From assembly GCA_018398575.1 (NCBI GenBank), contig JAGTXZ010000019.1, positions 2,624,156 to 2,688,155 of the forward strand: a stretch of 64,000 nucleotides of DNA. Reading direction: 5' to 3'. Below the pieces are notes generated by a model. The model worked only from the letters and a program-made list of their open reading frames with translations. It was not told the DNA's origin and did not search any database. Shown piece by piece: positions 57,750 through 64,000 of the stretch (the first letter of the stretch is position 1; each line of letters begins with the position of its first letter). Position numbers and translations under genes: made by a program. This DNA is from Ampelomyces quisqualis (lineage: Eukaryota; Ascomycota; Dothideomycetes; Pleosporales; Phaeosphaeriaceae).

Positions 57750-58255
57750 TTCTAAGTTTTAGAGAAGCAGTTCTCTAAACCTTAGATAAGCAGTTCTTTA
57801 AACCTTAGATAAGCAGTTCTCTAAACCTTAGATAAGTAGGTCTCCAAACCTTAGATAAGCAGGTCTCTAAACCTTAGATAAGCGGTTCTCCAAACCTTAG
57901 ATAAGCGGTTCTCTAAACCTTAGATAAGCAGTTCTCTAAACCTTAGATAAGCAGTTCTCTAAACCTTAGATAAGTAGTTCTCTAAACCTTAGATAAGCAG
58001 GTCTCTAAACCTTAGATAAGTAGTTGTCCAAATCTTAGATAAGCAGTTTTCTAAACCTTAGATAAGCGTTCTCCAAACCTTAGATAAGCGTTCTCTAAAC
58101 CTAAGCTAAGCGTTCTCTAAACCTTAGATAAGCTATCTCCAAACCTTAGATAAGCGTTCTCCAAATCTTAGATAAGCGTTCTCTAAACCTTAGATAAGCG
58201 TGCTCTAACCCTTAGATAAGCCTTTCCTAAACCTTTAATAAGAGGTGTCTAAACA
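57750..58255. repeat. 22-23-bp minisatellite (~21 units)
   Basis: Units of AAACCTTAGATAAGCAGTTC plus TCT, with GCAG/GCGG/GTAG and shorter GCG variants. It lies between the minus-strand relic and TLH copy C, comparable to the 26-bp arrays found in copies A and B. Confidence 0.92.
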
Positions 58256-58259
58256 TTAG

Positions 58260-58700
58260 ATAAGAAGATTCTAAACTTAACATACCTGCCTTACAAGCTA
58301 AGTAGAGATAGAGACTCTAAATATTAGGTAGGCAGTTTCTAAACTTTACAAGAGTAGTTTCTACTTACTCTTTTATTTGCCAAATGCGCTAGCAGTAAGA
58401 CCTAAGTACGTTTCCTTATTAAGCTTTATAGACTCTGTTACTATTGCAATAATTAAGATATAAAAGTTTAGCTAAGATTTGCCAGAGCGCTATTAAACTC
58501 TAACATCTTTTGTTTTGTAGTATCCCCTACTAAAATATACTTACCTATCCTAGCTAAACTTTTACTCTCTTTATATTCTACACTAACACACTCTTACTCT
58601 GTTACCTTTAGTATTGTGCCTAGTCTGCCTTTGCTTAGGCAGCAGACTATAGCATAACACAACAAATAAGGTTAGTTAAGTTAACTATTTAATTGTCTAA
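58260..58700. other. Leader region of TLH copy C, no separate gene
   Basis: Decayed repeat units and mixed sequence between the minisatellite and the first recognisable zinc-finger codons of copy C. The ancestral start codon was not identified. Confidence 0.4.
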
Positions 58701-61700
58701 CATCCTTAATACAATTACTACAGATGCTAAGACAATAATCTATCTATTTAGTGCAGTCTAAACCTACAACATCCTCTATTTAGAGCTAAGAGCAGAATGT
58801 CTTAGCAACCTGCCAAACTATATCTACTATAATTCTACCTTTTAGGTCCTAGTTTGCGCGCTATGCGCGCAAATTGTTCTTCCTAAGAATATGTCTTACT
58901 ATCTTTAACTAAAATACAGTTATTAGAAATCTAAGCAGCAGCAACTTAGAATTCTCTATGCTGTTAAATTACTATAACCTTTTCTTGTTACAGATTTTAA
59001 CAAGATCTCTTTTCCTGTTAAACTACCCCTGCCTGTTAAGAGTCTAAAAATTAAGACTAGTTTTGCGCAGTGCATCTATCCTGTTCTAGGTACACAGAGG
59101 CTATTATGCAACTATGTAGTTAAAGGACTTACCTAGCTGTACTCTATAAAACGTTACTTACGTCTACAACACTAGGTTAAACCAGAACCTGTAAAAAGGC
59201 AACACTATTATCTTAACGCATAAGTTTAGCAGCTAATAAAGCGTAAGAGAAGAGACAGTCTACTTAGCAAAACTACTTGTTAGCTAGAAAGCGCTTTAAG
59301 CAATTAACCTATTACTTGCCCTTTCTACGTAATTACATTAGATACAAAAACAAATCTGTCCCTGTCTTAGCGCTAGATTAGATCTATTAATGCAGTTATT
59401 GCCTGTGCTTAAGAAGCCTGCTTGCAGGGTTAACAGGAACAATTTGAAACCCTGCTAAGCCCTGTTAAAGGTTAAACTACAGGTTTTTATAACCAAACAC
59501 GCCTGGCTTTGTATCTTAGCAGAATAAACAGCTAGGCCTAGCAAGACCTTAATACTCTGCCTAACAATTCTAGCAAGAAGTTGTTATACAAGGCTATTTA
59601 TACCCTAAGTTATTACTATTAGAGGATAGTATTGCAGATAGGGGAGTTTGCGCTTATCGCAGTAATACAGGATAGATAGGAAGACTTAATAGCAAAGTGT
59701 CTAAAAAGACTACTCTAGTTATATAGTAGCAGCAAGGCAGCACATGTCTACCTTCTTAGGCGCATTTTTATTACTGTATTTTGCTACAAACAAAGAATCG
59801 CGCAGTTCTTAGTTAAATTCTAGCTTAATAATTAGCAGAAAGATGCGTAAGCTGCAATAGATTTATTTCTCTAGAGCTGCAGTAACTAGCTTACAAGGAT
59901 TGAAGCAGACCTAGACTACTCTTTACAGTTTTAAGCAGAGTTACATTCCTTTATTCTTCTTTGCTATTAATTCTAGCTAGCATTGTTAATAGAATGTAAC
60001 AAGAGCGCAAATTATACAACTTTAGCTTTTAATCTACTCCTTGCTATACTCGCTGCTAACAAGAATAAGCTAATAGAAGTGTACCTTTTTACTACTAGTA
60101 TTAGCAGTCTAAAAAAATACGCTTGTTTTGCCTTTATATAGAAGATGCATCTATAGTGCAGTACAGACAAAAAGGTTACTAGAGCAGGATACTAGAATTG
60201 GATTACAAATAACACAAAGAAATAGCTAAGCTGTTACTTTAAGACACTAATATACTAACTTATTACATTTGCTAAGCTAGCAAGCTGTTACTAGTATTAT
60301 GCAGCTGCGTAAGGCATTGTGTTATAGAAGAGTAAACTTCTTACAGTCTAGGATTATTAGTTTAATATTAATAATTTCCGCACCTTTGTGCAAGACCTGT
60401 ACCTTAATATTTGGCAGCAACTCTACTAGTTGCTGTTTCTAGATAAGAATAAAGAACCTCTCTAAGTGCCATAGCATTAGCTTAGAGATTCTCCTTGTTA
60501 GAATTAGCGTAGTTAGTATATGTTTAACGCAGATATACAACCTATAGAAGAGGACAAGGGCCTACTTGCTGCAGGTTAGAATTGAATTATCAGACGCTTA
60601 ACAAGCAGAGAGCAGCTTGTTTAGTTTAAGTAGAGCAATCTTTAACACAACTATACCTAAAACTACTACTAGTTTAATAATAGGTTGGCACTCTTAGTCT
60701 ATATTACTAGTAGTGCCCCTGCACAAGGCACAAAGCTATTTAGTGTTTAATTTTAGAACACTATTACGCCTTAAAATATTTTTCTTATTAATAGAAGTAT
60801 AGCTATTGTGACAACATATTACAAAGAGTATAGCTAATCTAGGTACGCTAAGCCTGTGTATTGTATGTTGCTACGTAAGGTTAGCACTATACTTATTTAC
60901 TACCTATAGCTAGTTAGAGCCTATATAGAAACCATTTTTAAGCAGAAAGAAAGAGGAAACTGCAAAGACCAACAGAGCAAGTTTTATGCGGAAGCAGTTA
61001 GCTTATTCTTGTTTCCTAGCCTAACTATAGAGTAAGACGTTAATTTGAAGCAACTTACTTAATGCTTACAAAAGGTTATAAAAGCCTCTTCTCTAGGGTG
61101 CATCCTAAACCTTAACAATTTGCGACATACGCTAATTGCATTAGAGCAATAGCTTCTTAAACAGAAGCGCAATTAGGTATCTATTAGTAATACTAGTATA
61201 GCTATTAACTAGTTGGATCTTAAAACCCTACAGCAAATGTTACACAAGGATGCAAAAGAGGCAGTAGAAGAGCAGGCCTGTTACTTAGCATTTGTAGAGC
61301 ATAGTATTTATACAAAGGAGGTTAATAATAAGCACAGGCGTGTTACTAACTGTGCTTGTTTAGCCTCTAAGGTATATTATGCCTTCTATTAGCTTAACAT
61401 AGTTGCTAGCGCTTTGGTTAAGTCTACCCCAGCCAGACTATTACTAAAGCAGAGTAGATTTAGTTTGCCTAGAGAAGAGCGCGCTTGTAGTTACCTTACT
61501 GCGCCTAAAGTTAATACAAGCTGTTCTAGCGTAGAGCTAGCACCTAGCTAGTATGCCTAGAACATAGGTTGTTATAGGCCTAGCGTTACTTCCTTGTTAG
61601 CAACAACACTAACTAGAACTAAGAGCAACAATATAGCACCTCTAATAATCAAATCCTTTTTAAATAATACAAACAGAGACCTAAAGCTAAACTCTTTATA

Positions 61701-61936
61701 TGTAGCCTCTTAACTACTACCTTTGCCTTATAAGCTTAGAGTGCTTTGCGCTGTGCTGCACAATCCAGATACTAATTTTAGAAAGTATTAGCTTGCAGCT
61801 TATTAGTATACTCTCTAACAACGTCTTCTGCTTGTTTAGGTAGTAGCTACTAGAGAAGGAAAATCAATAGCTTTTCTTCTGCCTGCCTACTACTAGCGTA
61901 ACAAGGACAGAGTTATAGTAGTAATTGTACCCTATA
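58700..61936 (+). pseudogene. TLH-like relic, copy C, truncated by telomeric repeats
   Basis: Decayed but well ordered. A first finger at 58846-58920 reads VLVCALCAQIVLP. A second at about 59110-59180 reads KGLTQLYSIKRYLRLQHQ, with RYL in place of the usual RHL. The YR-like module at about 60711-60900 has AQGTKLFSVQFQN where RGTEL is expected, then IFLINRSIAIVTTYYKEY. A recombinase C-terminal-like NLRHTLIALEQQLLKQK lies near 61130. Helicase motif I at about 61845-61890 reads VVATREGKSIAFLLPAYY, with Arg for the first Gly of Walker A, followed by a motif-Ia-like VIVVIVPYR. There the frame enters (TTAGGG)n; motifs II-VI and the Cys tail are missing. Most stops are TAG/TAA at Gln positions. The zinc fingers, YR module and helicase share one frame, which supports the view that D's two halves belong to one protein. 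Confidence 0.78.
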
Positions 61937-62014
61937 GGGTTAGGGTTAGGGTTAGGGTTAGGGTTAGGGTTAGGGTTAGGGTTAGGGTTAGGGTTAGGGT
62001 TAGGTTAGGTTAGG
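61937..62014 (+). repeat. Interstitial telomeric repeat (TTAGGG)n
   Basis: About eleven GGGTTA units followed by two or three shorter TTAGG units. The G-rich strand runs 5'->3' to the right, as at a right-hand chromosome end, yet at least 2 kb of other sequence follows. Its left edge directly breaks the TLH copy C frame. Confidence 0.97.
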
Positions 62015-62019
62015 CTCAT

Positions 62020-62960
62020 TTATAAAGTATCAGAGAATATGCATAATAATTTTAATTTAGATAGCTTTCTATTTTTAATTAACTTAAGCAATAGAGGCTG
62101 TTAACTACTTAGCTTTATATATTAGTAAAAATAACGTAATAAAAAGGTGTAATAACTTACTAGATTGCTTGCTATTAAAACGCTTTGCTGCCTAAGCTTT
62201 AAGCTTATACTTAAGTTTCTTAGCTTATTGCCTTAGAGACAACGCCTTGTACCTTTTGCCTCTTTTAACCTTCTTCTTAAGCTAGTATTTAGCTAATTAG
62301 TCTAAGGACTTAGCCTTTGTAATAGTAGCTAGCTTCCTAGATTGCATAGCGCTGCTGCTAAGCTGCCTGCTAGAGTTAACTTTAAAATTTGTTAGTTAGC
62401 CTTGCTTTAGCGTATTACTACTACAAGAGTTAAGGATATAGCTAATTTTATTATCTCTAGAAGCAAAACCCTAATAAATAAGTATAATTTATAGTAAAGT
62501 TCTAAGAATGTTACTATTATACGCTAGGCCTACTTCTCTTCCTTAAAATTTAGCAGAACTCTAACAGGAATAGGCAGCAGAAAGCCTTTAGGCTTGTTAA
62601 CAACCTTAATTTTCTTAGACTAAACAGATTTTATAGCGCTAAGTATAATAAAGTAATATAATAAAGCGTGTTGCTATTGCAAGCGTGTAGCTTTAGTATT
62701 TTATTTTAGCAGCCTACAACTAATAACGCAGTAAGTTAGTCTGTGCGTAAGTAGGCTACTAGCGTGCTTTCTGCCTACTGCCTGCGCTTACTGCCTTTTA
62801 GCTTATTTTACATAAACAACTAACAAGTCTATAGAAATCTACCCTTTAATTTTAATATATAGCTAAAACAAAAGCTAGCGCAATTCTAAGTAGGCCTGTA
62901 AGTTAACACAGTTTTTTATCATGTTCTAGTCTTCTAGTAGTGCTAGCAGTTTTAAATTAG
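62020..62960 (-). pseudogene. Decayed minus-strand basic protein relic
   Basis: The minus strand gives protein-like text through TAG/TAA codons. Near 62600 it reads KVVNKPKGFLLPIPVRVL, and near 62350-62150 a Lys-rich helical stretch includes ATITKAKSLD and KVKRGKRYKALSLR. It could encode a nucleic-acid-binding protein, but no family is recognised. It lies beyond the telomeric tract. Confidence 0.35.
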
Positions 62961-63049
62961 CTCCTGCAGAAATTTTACGCTAAGACCTAATTTCCTGCGC
63001 TAAGCCTGCTAACTGCTTATTTACTAGGCACAAAAACAACCTAAATTAT

Positions 63050-63530
63050 TACAATATTAAATTTACAACTCTATAATACTACAACTATAGCTCTATAAAA
63101 ATACAAATCTAAAGTTAAGAACGCTGTTACTAGAGGCACTATAGTTACCAAAGACCTAGCTAGCAAGGCTGCTAGGAAATCTACTAAGAAAAGCCTAGCT
63201 GTAAAAACTTAAAAAGCAGCTCCTAAAAAAAAAGGCACCTTAAGCTAGGTAGTAGGTTATTACAATTCTTTATTACGCTTATTTACTTACTACGCAAAGC
63301 TATGTTGCTTAGAGAAATCTGCTAATACTAAAGGTCTACTAAGCTTCTTATCTGCAAGCTGCCCTTCTAGCAACTCCTGCGCAAAATAGCTTAAGAATGC
63401 GTCTAAAGCACTAGTAGCAGTCTTTGCTTCTAAAAATTAGCTGTTAGAGTAGCTTAAGAGGCTGCTAAGGCCTATATAGTTAGTTTTTTTAAGAGTTTAT
63501 TTCTTAACTCTATTTTTTTAACAAAATTCT
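63050..63530 (+). pseudogene. Decayed plus-strand Lys/Ala-rich relic
   Basis: One plus frame, with TAA/TAG at presumed Gln codons, reads VTKDLASKAARKSTKKS near 63145-63200. It continues as a Leu/Lys-rich helical protein (QLLEQLKRLL after restoring one Gln) to about 63480. The ASKAARKS string resembles part of the histone H3 tail but the rest does not. Family unknown. Confidence 0.3.
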
Positions 63531-64000
63531 AACTAAATATAGATATAAATATAAATGCAATTTACGCAAAAAGAGTTACTATATAGGCAAAGGATGTTAG
63601 ACTTGCGCTTAGGTACTATTAGAAGTTTAGCTTTTATTAAGCATTTGCGTAGAAGATCTAGAATCTTTTACTTTTATGTATATTAGAAATAAAGACCTAA
63701 TTCCCCTTTTATTATAATAAAAATTTGTAATTACTGTACTATTTTTAATATCCCTAGCATAGTTTTGCCTCTGTAAAATTTAGCATATTTTTAGAAACCT
63801 AATCTTATAAAATTAGTAGTTACATACTTTAAATTTTATTTAATTGCGCAAAACTTATGCAACCTAACCTTAACCTGTAATTAATTACTTTTAACTTAAC
63901 CTCTACTTACTTTTAGCGTTAATTAAATAGGTAAGAGTTAGGTTAGGTATAGGGTCTTACGTAAAGGTACCCTACTCTAACTCAACTCCTACCTATTTAC
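63531..64000. other. AT-rich DNA with degenerate telomere-like words, no gene
   Basis: Contains CAACCTAACCTTAACCTG at about 63860 and GTTAGGTTAGGTATAGGGTC at about 63928. These resemble imperfect telomeric repeats in both orientations. No coding region seen. Confidence 0.45.

Noticed and set aside
58846..58875. Palindrome TTTGCGCGC-TAT-GCGCGCAAA
   Set aside because: It coincides with codons of the CxxC zinc finger in copy C and occurs once in the window, so coding coincidence is the simpler explanation.

Overview
The window looks like subtelomeric DNA of a filamentous fungus. It is very AT-rich. It contains an interstitial (TTAGGG)n tract, short 49-54 nt introns with GTAAGT donors and CTAAC/CTAAT branch sites, and long stretches in which C->T and G->A changes have turned Gln codons into stops. 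That last pattern resembles repeat-induced point mutation (RIP); no RIP index was computed. The dominant gene type is a fungal telomere-linked-helicase-like (TLH-like) protein: N-terminal zinc fingers, a tyrosine-recombinase-like (YR-like) module with an RGTE signature, a RecQ-like helicase and a Cys-rich tail.

Layout. 1-7.5 kb: unrecognised decayed plus-strand frames. 7.48-25.8 kb: a tandem duplication (copies A and B, about 9.1-9.2 kb each). Each copy holds a 26-bp minisatellite, a decayed minus-strand gene and a decayed plus-strand TLH. 25.9-31.2 kb: three more decayed plus-strand frames, with related hairpins at or near gene ends. 31.6-33.4 kb: a pyrimidine-rich repeat, a small F-box-like ORF and a hairpin-containing tandem array. 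33.95-42.56 kb: an intact divergent pair. On the minus strand is a spliced 165-aa gene; on the plus strand is an intact TLH-like gene (copy D) of 1442 + 795 codons. The two halves of D can be joined by a 53-nt intron, a -1 frameshift or a one-base indel. 42.6-49.7 kb: four unrelated tandem arrays stacked side by side, interrupted by one small spliced gene (64 aa). 49.7-54.9 kb: AT-rich DNA with a 0.3-kb duplication and inverted repeats but no recognised gene. 54.9-55.2 kb: an (ATT)n tract. 55.9-61.9 kb: a third decayed unit (copy C: minus-strand relic, 22-23-bp minisatellite, plus-strand TLH). The TLH of copy C runs straight into (TTAGGG)n just after helicase motif Ia. 62-64 kb: further decayed sequence beyond that telomeric tract.

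How it fits together. Four TLH-like genes lie in one window, all plus strand, each with a divergent minus-strand neighbour upstream. Three are heavily mutated and one (D) is fully open. D keeps candidates for the full YR catalytic set (R669, K706, R792, H826, Y835) and all the main helicase motifs. The helicase half of D has no ATG codon at all, so it must be made as a fusion with the recombinase half. The most interesting possibility is a YR-plus-helicase mobile or telomere-maintenance element that has stayed open in a strongly mutagenised landscape, together with a divergent spliced partner gene. All family assignments come from motifs read by eye; no database search was possible.
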